Shown piece after piece: positions 1 through 8,157 of a DNA stretch of 64,000 bases. The notes under the pieces are model-generated. The model saw only the letters and a program-made list of their open reading frames with translations. It did not search any database and was not told the origin of the DNA. The stretch comes from Rhodospirillaceae bacterium (lineage in GTDB: Bacteria; Pseudomonadota; Alphaproteobacteria; Azospirillales; Azospirillaceae): positions 1 through 64,000 of the forward strand of contig JAJUIU010000008.1 of NCBI GenBank assembly GCA_029267445.1, given 5' to 3'. Numbering within the stretch: position 1 is the stretch's first letter; the number at the start of each line of letters is the position of its first letter. Both the position numbers and the translations under genes were made by a program.

Positions 1-8
1 ATGATCAT
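1..8 (-). CDS. Start of a downstream gene, possibly acpS (first codons only)
   Basis: Reading leftward, the last bases of pdxJ contain ATGATCAT, whose ATG overlaps the pdxJ stop codon in an ATGA arrangement. The codons read Met-Ile-Ile/Met. Holo-ACP synthase AcpS commonly begins Met-Ile-Ile-Gly, and acpS commonly follows pdxJ in alphaproteobacteria, so the start of acpS is plausible. Only eight bases are visible, so this rests on context alone. Confidence 0.3.
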
Positions 9-760
9 GCCGACATCCCGCCCGCAGCCTCCGACCGGGCCAGGTCCATCAGCGAGCGCATGCGGCGGATCGTGCTGTCCAGCCCGCCGAAGATCGCCTC
101 CCCGATCAGGAAGTGGCCGATGTTCAGCTCCACGACGGTGGGGATGGCGGCAACGGGGGCGACGTTGTCGAAGCTGAGCCCGTGGCCCGCGTGGCATTCC
201 AGGCCGATCGCCTCGGCATGGGCGGCGGCGGCGCGCAGGCGTTCAAGCTCGTGGTCGCGCTCCACCCCGTCGGCGTCGGCGTAACTGCCGGTATGAAGCT
301 CCACGACCGGGGCGCCGAGCGCCTTGGCGGCGTCGAGCTGGCGGGTATCGGGGGCGATGAAGAGCGAGACGCGGATGCCGGCACCCGCCAGCCGGTCCAC
401 CATCGGCCGCAGCGTGTCGGACAGGCCGGCGGCGTCAAGCCCGCCCTCCGTCGTCCGCTCCTGCCGGCGTTCCGGCACGATGCAGCAGGCGTGCGGCCGG
501 TGGCGGAGCGCAATGTCCAGCATCTCCTCCGTCGCCGCCATCTCGAGATTCAGCGGCAGGTCGATGCCGGCCATCAGGCGGGCGATGTCGTCGTCGGTGA
601 TGTGGCGGCGATCCTCGCGCAGGTGGGCCGTGATGCCGTCGGCCCCGGCCTGGGCGGCAAGGCGCGCGGCGCGCACCGGATCGGGATGCCGCCCGCCCCG
701 GGCATTCCGGATGGTGGCGACATGATCGATGTTCACGCCGAGCCTTAGATGGCGCTTCAT
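5..760 (-). CDS. pdxJ: Pyridoxine 5'-phosphate synthase PdxJ
   Basis: A 251-aa cytosolic enzyme that condenses 1-deoxy-D-xylulose 5-phosphate with 3-amino-2-oxopropyl phosphate to give pyridoxine 5'-phosphate, the last step of DXP-dependent vitamin B6 synthesis. The N-terminal [15 protein letters not shown] segment, the HLREDRRHI loop, the ELHTGSYAD strand and the C-terminal [16 protein letters not shown] segment are family signatures of this TIM barrel. Length is normal. I chose the ATG at 760 because it begins [13 protein letters not shown]; the longer open frame extends into a neighbour. The start overlaps the stop of the DUF2062 gene as ATGA, so translational coupling is likely. It lies at the end of an rpoZ-relA/spoT-DUF2062-pdxJ run. 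Confidence 0.96.
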   Translation of the reverse strand: MKRHLRLGVNIDHVATIRNARGGRHPDPVRAARLAAQAGADGITAHLREDRRHITDDDIARLMAGIDLPLNLEMAATEEMLDIALRHRPHACCIVPERRQERTTEGGLDAAGLSDTLRPMVDRLAGAGIRVSLFIAPDTRQLDAAKALGAPVVELHTGSYADADGVERDHELERLRAAAAHAEAIGLECHAGHGLSFDNVAPVAAIPTVVELNIGHFLIGEAIFGGLDSTIRRMRSLMDLARSEAAGGMSA

Positions 761-1332
761 GGTCCGTCCTCCGTTCCTGGAGCCGTCGGGGCCGGTTCGC
801 GCCGCCGCGCCGCCAGGGCCCGCCTCTCCGCCCGCCGGCGCTGATACAGCTCCACGGGCCACTTTACCGCCATATAGGTCGCCGGCCAAACGACGGCACC
901 CATCAGCGCGCCGCCAAGCAGCATGGGCAGAAGCAGCGCCCAGGGCTGTTCCATGAGGAAGGCCAGGGTCAGTCCCCGCGTGGAGCCATGGTCGGGCTGC
1001 ATGCCGGTGAGGGCGCAGCCGATCTCGTAACTGGCGTACCAGATCGCAGGAAAGGTCCACGGGTTGCCGACCACGGTGCCCAGTGCCGCCGCGAGCATGC
1101 TGCCCCGCGCGAGCCATGCGATGCCGAAACCCAGCAGGAAATGCAGGCCGAGCAGCGGCGTCATCGACACGGCCGCCCCGGACGCGAAGCCGGCGGCGAT
1201 GGCGTGGGGGGTGGCCGGCAACCGGCCGACCCGGTGGCCGAGATAGCGGGCCAGCCGGCCGAACCCCATCCGCGGCCAGAAGAACTCCCGCGCCTTGCGG
1301 CCGAAGCCATGGTGATAGCGCCTGCGGAACAT
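757..1332 (-). CDS. DUF2062 domain-containing membrane protein
   Basis: A 191-aa protein with the DUF2062 pattern. A basic aromatic N-terminus ([10 protein letters not shown]) leads into hydrophobic segments around [19 protein letters not shown], a GNPWTFP motif, and a third hydrophobic segment near the C-terminus before an Arg-rich tail. It is predicted to sit in the inner membrane; its molecular function is not known. I prefer the ATG at 1332, preceded by a GGTGGG purine stretch, over a longer frame starting at 1416 that would overlap the relA/spoT gene. Its stop overlaps the pdxJ start by four bases. Family call is from pattern recognition. Confidence 0.82.
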   Translation of the reverse strand: MFRRRYHHGFGRKAREFFWPRMGFGRLARYLGHRVGRLPATPHAIAAGFASGAAVSMTPLLGLHFLLGFGIAWLARGSMLAAALGTVVGNPWTFPAIWYASYEIGCALTGMQPDHGSTRGLTLAFLMEQPWALLLPMLLGGALMGAVVWPATYMAVKWPVELYQRRRAERRALAARRREPAPTAPGTEDGP

Positions 1333-1393
1333 CCCACCGTCCAGCCGTTCCCCGAATCCGTGCCCGCCGCCCCCGTCGAACGCGCCCTGCCGG

Positions 1394-3610
1394 TCAGCGG
1401 CTACGCGCCCGTTCAACGGAGTTGATGACCGGGGTGGCCCGCAGGGCCGCCATGATGTTGGTCAGGTGCTTCACGTCCCGCACGTCGATGTCGATCAGCA
1501 TGTCGAAGAAGTCCGGCGTACGGTTGGTGATCTTGAGGTTGGTGATGTTGCCGCCGTTCTTGCCAATCACCGTCGACAGCGTGCCCAGCGCCCCCGGCTC
1601 GTTCGACACCACCACGGACAAACGCCCGACCGTGTCGTCCAATCCATCGGCATCGGGGTCCCAGGAGACGTCGATCCAGCGCTCGGGGCTTTCGTGGAAG
1701 CTTTCCAGCGTCTCGCAGTCGATCGTGTGGATGGTCACACCCTTGCCGGTGGTGACGATGCCGACGATGCGGTCGCCCGGGATCGGATGGCAGCAGCGGG
1801 CGTAGTGCACGGCCATGCCGGGGATCAGCCCCCGGATCGGCAGCGCCGCCCCGGACCCCTTCTTCGCCCGCGCCCGGGCGATCGGGACGATCTTGTCCTC
1901 GGCCGGCTGCGGGGCGGCGCGATGGCCGGGGAAGATCGCGTTGAAGACATCGCGCGCCCCGGTCTGACCGGAGCCGATGGCGGCCAGCAGATCCTCGCCC
2001 GAGGGCTGCTGATAGATCTTCAGCACCCCGTCCAGCGCCTTGTCGGAGTAGTCGTAGCCTTCCTGCTTGAACACGCGTTCCAGCAGGCCGCGGCCGAGCT
2101 TCATGTGCTCGTCGCGCTGCTGGGTGCGGATGAAGCGGCGGATGCGGGCGCGGGCCTTGCCGCTGACCACGAAGTTTTCCCAGTCCGGCGAGGGCGTGGA
2201 GTTCTTCGAGACCAGGATGTCGACCTGATCGCCGTTCTGGAGCTGCGAGCGCAGCGGCTGCATGCGGCCGTTGATCTTGGCGCCCACACAGGTGTCGCCC
2301 ACCTGGCTGTGCACCGCGTAGGCGAAATCGACCGGCGTGGCGCCGCGCGGCAGGGCGATCAGATCGCCCTTGGGCGTGAAGCAGAAGACCTGGTCCTGGA
2401 ACAGCTCGAGCTTGGTGTGCTCCAGGAACTCCTCCGGCCGGGTCGCGTGCTCGAGGATGTCCAGCAGTTCGCGCAGCCAGCGGTACTGCCGCCCCTCGGT
2501 CAGGGCGCCGGCCGGCCGCCCCTCCTTGTAGGACCAGTGCGCGGCCACGCCGACATCGGCCACCTCGTGCATCTCCGCCGTGCGGATCTGCACCTCGATC
2601 CGGTGGCGCTCCGGCCCGATCACCGTGGTGTGGATGGAACGGTAGCCGTTGGGCTTGGGGGTGGAGATGTAGTCCTTGAAGCGCCCCGGCACGACCGGGT
2701 AGCGGGCGTGGATGGTACCCAGCGCCTGATAGCACTGCTCGATCGAATCCACGACGATGCGGAACGCCATGACGTCGGACAGCTGCTCGAACGCGACGTT
2801 CTTGCGCTGCATCTTGCGCCAGATGGAATAGGGGGACTTGCGCCGGCCGGAGACCGAGGCGGCCGGCAGGCCCGCCTCGGCCAGGGTCGCCTTCAGCTCG
2901 GCGATGATGCGGTCGATATGGCCGGCGCCCTGCTCCTCCAGCTGCTGGAGGCGGCTGCAGATGCTGTCATGGGCGTCGGTGTTCAGCTCCGCGAAGGAGA
3001 GCTCCTCCAGCTCGTCCTTCCAGCGGTGGATGCCGATACGCTCCGCCAGGGGCGCGTAAATCTCCAGCGTCTCGCGGGCGATGCGCTTGCGCTTGTCCGG
3101 GTTCTTCAGGTGGTGGAGCGTCTGCATGTTGTGCAGGCGGTCCGCCAGCTTGACCAGGAGGACTCGGATGTCCTCCGACATGGCCAGCACCAGCTTGCGG
3201 AAATTCTCCGCCTGCTTGGTCTGGTCGGACTGCTGGACGTTCTGGAGCTCGATCCGCGAGAGCTTGGTGACGCCGTCGACGAGGCGCGCCACCTCCGGCC
3301 CGAACTGGCGCTGGATCTCCTCCAGCGTCGTCAGCGTGTCCTCCACCGTGTCGTGCAGGAGGGCCGTGATGATGGAGGCAGTGTCGAGCTTCAGCTCGGT
3401 GAGGACGTAGGCGACCCAGATCGGATGTGTGAAATAGGGGTCGCCGCTGGCCCGCGTCTGCGAGCCGTGCGCCTTCATCGTGAAGACGTAGGCGCGGTTG
3501 AGCGCGTCCTCGTCGGCGTCGGGATCGTAGCCCTTGACCCGCTCGACCAGCTGGTACTGGCGGATGATGCCTTGCTTGGCCTGGCGGGTCATGGTGGTCT
3601 CGGCGGACAT
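1394..3610 (-). CDS. Bifunctional (p)ppGpp synthetase/hydrolase (Rel/SpoT type)
   Basis: A 738-aa cytosolic enzyme that makes and degrades the alarmone (p)ppGpp. The HD hydrolase is intact, with HDTVEDT at residues 86-92. The synthetase carries RFKD at 310-313, the RxKD charge pattern of bifunctional Rel/SpoT rather than the ExDD of monofunctional RelA, followed by NGYRSIHT. A TGS domain lies near 406-468 and an ACT domain fills the last ~75 residues, so the regulatory half is complete. It is probably the single long RSH enzyme, as in most alphaproteobacteria (inference). A start at residue 7 (3592) is also possible. It lies 59 bp downstream of rpoZ; omega is a (p)ppGpp-responsive part of RNA polymerase in other bacteria, so the pairing is meaningful. 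Confidence 0.96.
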   Translation of the reverse strand: MSAETTMTRQAKQGIIRQYQLVERVKGYDPDADEDALNRAYVFTMKAHGSQTRASGDPYFTHPIWVAYVLTELKLDTASIITALLHDTVEDTLTTLEEIQRQFGPEVARLVDGVTKLSRIELQNVQQSDQTKQAENFRKLVLAMSEDIRVLLVKLADRLHNMQTLHHLKNPDKRKRIARETLEIYAPLAERIGIHRWKDELEELSFAELNTDAHDSICSRLQQLEEQGAGHIDRIIAELKATLAEAGLPAASVSGRRKSPYSIWRKMQRKNVAFEQLSDVMAFRIVVDSIEQCYQALGTIHARYPVVPGRFKDYISTPKPNGYRSIHTTVIGPERHRIEVQIRTAEMHEVADVGVAAHWSYKEGRPAGALTEGRQYRWLRELLDILEHATRPEEFLEHTKLELFQDQVFCFTPKGDLIALPRGATPVDFAYAVHSQVGDTCVGAKINGRMQPLRSQLQNGDQVDILVSKNSTPSPDWENFVVSGKARARIRRFIRTQQRDEHMKLGRGLLERVFKQEGYDYSDKALDGVLKIYQQPSGEDLLAAIGSGQTGARDVFNAIFPGHRAAPQPAEDKIVPIARARAKKGSGAALPIRGLIPGMAVHYARCCHPIPGDRIVGIVTTGKGVTIHTIDCETLESFHESPERWIDVSWDPDADGLDDTVGRLSVVVSNEPGALGTLSTVIGKNGGNITNLKITNRTPDFFDMLIDIDVRDVKHLTNIMAALRATPVINSVERARSR

Positions 3611-3669
3611 GGGCAGCCATCCACGCGGGTCACGTCACGCAGGACGCCCGGCCGCCCATGCAAGCGACC

Positions 3670-4095
3670 TCAGATGCCCTCTTCGTCTTTGAGGTCGGAC
3701 AGCGGCACGTCCATGTCGCCGAAGTCGGGCTCCGCGCCGTCGGCCGCGGCCTCCCCCTCCTCGTCCTGGAGCTCGGAGACGTCGCCGCCCTCAACCCCCT
3801 GGTCGGCGATGGCCCAGGCGTTCTCCCCGGCCATGAGCTCGACGATCTCCTCCTCCGGCTCGTCCTGCTCGGGCACGCGCTGGTGTCCCTTCACGAGGGC
3901 GTTGCGCAGGCTGTCGAGGATCACCGTCTCGTCCGCGATCTCGCGCAGCGCCACGACCGGGTTCTTGTCGTTGTCACGGTCGATGGACAGCGGCGCGCCG
4001 GCCGCGATGTCGCGGGCGCGCTGGGCGGCCATCATGACGAGCTCGAACCGGTTCGGAACCTTGAGGACGCAGTCTTCGACGGTAACGCGGGCCAT
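3670..4095 (-). CDS. rpoZ: RNA polymerase omega subunit
   Basis: A 141-aa omega subunit that helps assemble and stabilise RNA polymerase. The conserved head is [20 protein letters not shown], followed by MAAQRARDI and the [12 protein letters not shown] segment. The ATG at 4095 is preceded by GGAG about ten bases upstream, so I reject the longer frame starting at 4194. The C-terminal ~60 residues are very acidic (runs of Glu and Asp) and extend beyond the compact E. coli protein; acidic omega tails of this sort are usual in alphaproteobacteria. It is first in the rpoZ-relA/spoT-DUF2062-pdxJ run. Confidence 0.95.
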   Translation of the reverse strand: MARVTVEDCVLKVPNRFELVMMAAQRARDIAAGAPLSIDRDNDKNPVVALREIADETVILDSLRNALVKGHQRVPEQDEPEEEIVELMAGENAWAIADQGVEGGDVSELQDEEGEAAADGAEPDFGDMDVPLSDLKDEEGI

Positions 4096-4238
4096 ACTTC
4101 GGACACTCCAACGGAACGGAAGCTCACATATATACGGACCGGCCCGCCGCGAAGCAAGACGCGCGGCCGGAAGGGCAGACACGCGCCGGGCCAAGCCCGG
4201 CCGGGCGGAACCGCGCGCGGCTCACTCCAGGCGGAGGG

Positions 4239-4727
4239 TCAGGCCAGGGGCCGGATCGACTGGCCCGGCGGCAGGGCGGCGATCATCGCGGCCACGTCCT
4301 GGCCGGTCACCGGATGCCGCCAGCCGGGCGCCACGTCCGCCAGCGGCAGCAGCACGAAAGCCCGTTCATGCAGGCGTGGGTGGGGCAGCACCGGCGCTTG
4401 GGTCCGCACCGCGTCGCCATGGGCCAGCAGGTCGAGGTCGAGCACCCGCGCCTCGTTCAGCACGCGCCGCGTGCGCCCGAACCGGGCCTCGATCGCGTGC
4501 AGCAGCGCCAGGATTCCGGCCGGGTCCAGCCGGCTTTCCACCCGCGCCACGCCGTTGACGAACCAGGGCTGGTCGGAGGCGGGCACGGGCGCCGTCTCAT
4601 ACCAGCGCGAGCGGGCGGCGACGGTCAGCCCCTCCGCCGCGAGCGCCGCCAGCGCCGCCTCGCACACCGCGCGCGGACCCGGCAGACCGGCCCCGGCAAG
4701 GTTCGACCCGAGGGCCACAAGGATCAT
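4239..4727 (-). CDS. folK: 2-amino-4-hydroxy-6-hydroxymethyldihydropteridine pyrophosphokinase (HPPK)
   Basis: A 162-aa cytosolic kinase that transfers pyrophosphate from ATP to 6-hydroxymethyl-7,8-dihydropterin in folate synthesis. Visible HPPK marks are the N-terminal VALGSN loop, the RWYETAPV strand, QPWFVNGVARVE, and the catalytic segment RVLDLDLL followed by HPRLHERAFVLLPL. The ATG at 4727 follows an AGGGTGG ribosome-binding stretch; a GTG three codons upstream is less likely. It lies 143 bp upstream of rpoZ on the same strand and is divergent from the NYN-domain gene. Confidence 0.95.
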   Translation of the reverse strand: MILVALGSNLAGAGLPGPRAVCEAALAALAAEGLTVAARSRWYETAPVPASDQPWFVNGVARVESRLDPAGILALLHAIEARFGRTRRVLNEARVLDLDLLAHGDAVRTQAPVLPHPRLHERAFVLLPLADVAPGWRHPVTGQDVAAMIAALPPGQSIRPLA

Positions 4728-4785
4728 GGGAACCACCCTGCGGTCCCGGACGCACGGCTATAGCCCGAACGAAGGGGATGCCACT

Positions 4786-4813
4786 TTGAACCGGACGGCA
4801 TTGATGCCATATT
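4786..4813 (+). promoter_or_regulatory. Candidate sigma-70 promoter for the NYN-domain gene
   Basis: In the 189-bp divergent gap between folK and the NYN gene, TTGAAC (4786-4791) is followed after 16 bases by CATATT (4808-4813). Each hexamer matches four of six consensus positions, and the stretch is AT-richer than its surroundings. It reads towards the gene starting at 4917. A weak call. Confidence 0.3.
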
Positions 4814-4916
4814 TGTCGTGAAAATATTGGTTCCCACGGCGACAGGGCGATTCCGGCCCGCTGCGATTGTCGTGCCCGCCGTGGTTTTTAACCGTGACAT
4901 CATTTCGAGGCACCAG

Positions 4917-5543
4917 ATGGACAGGAAGATATTCTATCAGGAAGAGCGTATGGCGATGTTCATCGACGGCGCGAACCTGTATGCCGCCGCACGCTCCCTT
5001 GGTTTCGACATCGACTACAAGCGCCTGCTGGAGCTGTTCGCCTCCAAGGGCCGGCTGGTCCGCGCCTTCTACTACACAGCACTGCTGGAGGATCAGGAAT
5101 ACTCGCCGATCCGCCCCCTGGTCGACTGGCTGGACTACAACGGCTACACGATGGTGACCAAGCCGACCAAGGAATACACCGACGCCTCCGGCCGGCGGAA
5201 GATCAAGGGTAACATGGACATCGAGCTCGCCATCGACGTGATGGAGATGGCCGAGCATGTCGACCACATCATGCTGTTCTCCGGCGACGGGGATTTCCGC
5301 CGCCTCGTCGAGGCGGTGCAGCGCAAGGGTGTCCGCGTCTCGGTGGTCAGCACCGTGCGCTCCACCCCGCCCATGGTGGCGGACGAACTGCGGCGCCAAG
5401 CGGATAACTTCCTTGAGCTGCAGGACCTCGCCCCGGCGATCCAGCGGGTGCATGCGCCCCGTTACCAGGGCCAGCAGGGCGGTGGTACGGGCGACCAGGG
5501 CCCGGATGACGGACCCGACGACGACGAGGAGGTCGGGGGCTGA
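4917..5543 (+). CDS. NYN-domain (PIN-like) protein, LabA/DUF88 type
   Basis: A 208-aa protein with a NYN domain, a PIN-fold putative RNase module. Acidic residues typical of the fold are visible in MAMFIDGANLY near the N-terminus, GNMDIELAIDVM in the middle, and LFSGDGDFRRLVEAV, followed by GVRVSVVS. These three Asp clusters are the expected metal-binding sites. The C-terminal ~35 residues are a low-complexity Gly/Asp tail. I chose the ATG at 4917, with GAGG eight bases upstream, over the longer frame from 4818. Cellular substrate is unknown; LabA-type relatives are mostly uncharacterised. It stands alone, divergent from folK. Confidence 0.85.
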   Translation: MDRKIFYQEERMAMFIDGANLYAAARSLGFDIDYKRLLELFASKGRLVRAFYYTALLEDQEYSPIRPLVDWLDYNGYTMVTKPTKEYTDASGRRKIKGNMDIELAIDVMEMAEHVDHIMLFSGDGDFRRLVEAVQRKGVRVSVVSTVRSTPPMVADELRRQADNFLELQDLAPAIQRVHAPRYQGQQGGGTGDQGPDDGPDDDEEVGG

Positions 5544-5604
5544 CCTGGAGGGCGCGGCCCGCTAAGGTCGCGGCCCCCGCCCGGCTCGATCGGTTCCCGA
5601 CAGC

Positions 5605-6273
5605 ATGACCGCCCCACCGTTCCATGGCCCGTCGCCCGGCCCGTCCCCTGGGCCGGACTGCCCCCTCTGCCCCCGCCTGGCCGCGTTCCGGGTGCGGAAC
5701 CGCGAAGCCCATCCCGGCTACCACAACGCGCCGGTGCCATCCTTCGGGACGGCGGCCGCGCGGCTTCTGGTGGTCGGGCTGGCGCCCGGCCTGCACGGCG
5801 CCAACCGGACGGGCCGCCCCTTCACCGGGGACTACGCGGGCGATCTGCTGTACGCCACGCTGCTGAAGTTCGGCTTCGCGGCGGGCGATTACGACAAGCG
5901 GGCGGAGGACGGGCTGACGCTGGTCGACTGCCGCATCACCAACGCCGCCCGCTGCGTGCCGCCGGAGAACAAGCCGACACCGGCGGAGGTGGGTACCTGC
6001 CGGGGGTTCCTGACGGCCGAGATCGCGGCGATGACGGGACTGCGCGCCATCGTGGCACTGGGCGCCATCGCGCACGGGTCGGTCGTCACGAGCCTGGGCG
6101 GAAAGCCGTCGCGCACATCCTTCGGCCACGGCGCCCGCCACCCGATGCCGGGCGGCGTCACGCTGTTCGACAGCTATCACTGCTCCCGCTACAACACGAA
6201 CACCGGGCGGCTGACGCCCGCCATGTTCGAGGCGGTGTTCGCCGCCGTGCGGGCCGAGCTGGATAAGGCTTAA
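5605..6273 (+). CDS. Family 5 uracil-DNA glycosylase (UdgB type)
   Basis: A 222-aa Fe-S DNA repair glycosylase that removes uracil and related deaminated bases. Motif 1 is GLAPGLHGANRTGRPFTGD, which lacks the polar catalytic residue of family 1 and is characteristic of family 5. Motif 3 is YHCSRYNTNTGRLT, matching the family-5 H-x-S-x-x-N-x-x-TGRLT pattern. Cysteines in CPLC near the N-terminus, DCRITNAARC and GTC are the likely iron-sulphur ligands. The stop codon overlaps that of the convergent DUF1036 gene in the sequence TTAA (6270-6273), so no terminator separates them. Confidence 0.92.
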   Translation: MTAPPFHGPSPGPSPGPDCPLCPRLAAFRVRNREAHPGYHNAPVPSFGTAAARLLVVGLAPGLHGANRTGRPFTGDYAGDLLYATLLKFGFAAGDYDKRAEDGLTLVDCRITNAARCVPPENKPTPAEVGTCRGFLTAEIAAMTGLRAIVALGAIAHGSVVTSLGGKPSRTSFGHGARHPMPGGVTLFDSYHCSRYNTNTGRLTPAMFEAVFAAVRAELDKA

Positions 6274-6689
6274 TCGGTCAGATTGTGGGTGACGGCGGTG
6301 GCGCCGTCCGTGGCGATGGCGAAGAAGCCCGCCATCCGGTGCCCGCGCTTCTCACAATCCTGGTCGCCGTCGATGGTGAAGTCGGAGGCCGCGACGCAGA
6401 AGGCGAAATCCCCGCCCCAGCCGGCACCGGGTGGAATAGGTTCCGCCAGCAGGTAGTATTCCAGCAGGCGCAGCGGCTCCTCGATCAGGCGCACGCAGGC
6501 GCCCGGCTCGGCCGTCCACCAGCCCCGCGACTGCCATGCCCCGGCGGCGCGTTCCTGACCAAGCGCGATGCGCACCGTCTCCTTCGTCCGGTTGCAGACG
6601 GTGAGACGGGCCTCCGCCGGACCGGCCCCGGCGCCGAGCGAGACCGCCAGCGACAGGGCGGCGGCAACGGTGGAAAGGGCGCGCGGCAT
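6270..6689 (-). CDS. DUF1036 family exported protein
   Basis: A 139-aa protein with a signal peptide (MPRALSTVAAALSLAVSLGA, then a likely cleavage after AEA). The mature part resembles DUF1036: LTVCNRTKETVRIALG, then SRGWWTAEPGACVRL, a YYLLAEP strand, and a Cys pair in FCVAASDFTIDGDQDC. Cysteines at four positions suggest periplasmic disulphides. Function is unknown. I chose the ATG at 6689 because it begins the signal peptide and has GGGAAG upstream. Convergent with the uracil-DNA glycosylase. Confidence 0.85.
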   Translation of the reverse strand: MPRALSTVAAALSLAVSLGAGAGPAEARLTVCNRTKETVRIALGQERAAGAWQSRGWWTAEPGACVRLIEEPLRLLEYYLLAEPIPPGAGWGGDFAFCVAASDFTIDGDQDCEKRGHRMAGFFAIATDGATAVTHNLTD

Positions 6690-6755
6690 GGGGCGGCTTC
6701 CCGGGTGGCGATTCCGGAAGGATAATCCCGGGCGGGGCGGCGGCAAAGGGGCCCT

Positions 6756-7232
6756 TCAGCCCTTCTCCCGCATCAGGCGCGCCTTGTCGCGTTGCCAGTC
6801 CCGCTCCTTCTCCGCCTCGCGCTTGTCGCCCTTCTTCTTGCCCTTGGCGAGGCCGAGCTCGACCTTGGCGATGCCGCGATCGTTGAAATAGACGGAGAGC
6901 GGGATGAGCGTCATGCCCTCGCGCTGGATGGAGGCGAGCAGCTTCGCCAGTTCGCGCCGGTGCACCAGCAGCTTGCGGGGCCGCTTGGTCTCATGCTGGA
7001 AGAAGCGGCCGGCGAGCTGATACTCCGGGATATAGGCGTTGAACAGGAACAGCTCGCCCCCCTGCTCCCCGGCGTAGGATTCGTTGATGCTCGCCTTGCC
7101 GCTGCGCAGGGACTTCACCTCGGTGCCGGCGAGGATGATGCCGGCCTCCACCGTGGACTCGATGAAGTAGTCGAACCGGGCCCGCCGGTTCTGCGCGGCG
7201 ATCCGTCCCACTGAAGACGCCCCACGCGCCAT
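6756..7232 (-). CDS. smpB: SsrA-binding protein SmpB
   Basis: A 158-aa partner of tmRNA in trans-translation, binding tmRNA and delivering it to stalled ribosomes. Signatures are [40 protein letters not shown], and the basic C-terminal tail starting [16 protein letters not shown], which enters the mRNA channel in known SmpB proteins. Length is typical. AAAGG lies about ten bases upstream of the ATG. It lies 25 bp downstream of dapA on the same strand, a pairing frequent in alphaproteobacteria. The tmRNA gene itself is not in this window. Confidence 0.97.
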   Translation of the reverse strand: MARGASSVGRIAAQNRRARFDYFIESTVEAGIILAGTEVKSLRSGKASINESYAGEQGGELFLFNAYIPEYQLAGRFFQHETKRPRKLLVHRRELAKLLASIQREGMTLIPLSVYFNDRGIAKVELGLAKGKKKGDKREAEKERDWQRDKARLMREKG

Positions 7233-7257
7233 GGACTTAGAACCTTTTCTTAAGCTA

Positions 7258-8133
7258 TCAGGTCAATAATCCGGCCGTCGCCATGGCCTCACGCACCGCC
7301 GCCCGCGTGGCGTCGCCAATCGGCACCAGCGGCAGGCGCACGTCGGGCGCGCACTTGCCCAACAGGCTGGCGGCGTACTTCACCGGAGCGGGACTGGTTT
7401 CCAGGAAGAGCGCATGGTGCAACGGCATCAACATGTCCCTGAGCCGCGCCATCTCCGCGAGGTCGCCGCGCGTCCAGGCGTCCTGCATGGCGGCGCAGAG
7501 GCGCGGGGCCACATTGGCGGTCACCGAGATGCACCCCACCCCGCCCTGGGCCAGGAAGGCCGTGGCGGTCGCGTCCTCTCCGGACAGCTGACAGAAGTCG
7601 GGCCCGATCTCCACACGGGTGCGCAGCGGCCGGACGAGGTCGGCCGTGGCGTCCTTGACCCCGACGATGTTCGGCAACTTCGCCAGCCGCGCCATGGTCG
7701 CCACCGACATGTCCACGACACTGCGCGCGGGAATGTTGTAAATGATGATCGGCAGGTCGGCGGCGTCGTGGATGGCCTTGTAATGCTGGTAAAGACCTTC
7801 TTGAGTCGGTTTGTTGTAATAGGGCGTCACGACCAGTGCCGCGCTGGCGCCAGCCTGCTTGGCGAAGCGGGTGAGGCCGATCGCCTCCTCCGTCGAGTTC
7901 GAGCCGGTGCCGGCGATCACCGGCACGCGGCCCCGCGACACCTCCACCGTCATCTCGATGACGCGGCGGTGCTCGTCGTGGCTGAGGGTCGGGCTCTCGC
8001 CGGTGGTGCCGACCGGGACGAGGCCGTGCGTGCCCTCCGCGATCTGCCACTCGACGAAATCCATGAAGGCGCGCTCGTCCACCTTGCCGTCGCGGAACGG
8101 CGTGATCAGCGCGACGATCGACCCTCTGAACAT
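7258..8133 (-). CDS. dapA: 4-hydroxy-tetrahydrodipicolinate synthase
   Basis: A 291-aa cytosolic lyase that condenses pyruvate with aspartate semialdehyde, the first committed step of lysine and diaminopimelate synthesis. The Schiff-base lysine is K160 in GVKDAT; Tyr132 in IYNIP and the GTTGE motif at 42-46 complete the proton relay, and Arg137 is the substrate-binding arginine. AGGGAGG lies five bases upstream of the ATG, a strong ribosome-binding site. Likely cotranscribed with smpB. The divergent transglycosylase gene starts only 24 bp away. Confidence 0.97.
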   Translation of the reverse strand: MFRGSIVALITPFRDGKVDERAFMDFVEWQIAEGTHGLVPVGTTGESPTLSHDEHRRVIEMTVEVSRGRVPVIAGTGSNSTEEAIGLTRFAKQAGASAALVVTPYYNKPTQEGLYQHYKAIHDAADLPIIIYNIPARSVVDMSVATMARLAKLPNIVGVKDATADLVRPLRTRVEIGPDFCQLSGEDATATAFLAQGGVGCISVTANVAPRLCAAMQDAWTRGDLAEMARLRDMLMPLHHALFLETSPAPVKYAASLLGKCAPDVRLPLVPIGDATRAAVREAMATAGLLT

Positions 8134-8157
8134 GCGAACCTCCCTGGGGCCAACGGA

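Noticed and set aside
1466-4558. Very long open frame on the plus strand, antisense to relA/spoT and rpoZ
   Set aside because: The product is low-complexity and Arg/Gly/Val/Leu-rich, without motifs. Such mirrors arise from high third-position GC in a real gene on the other strand.
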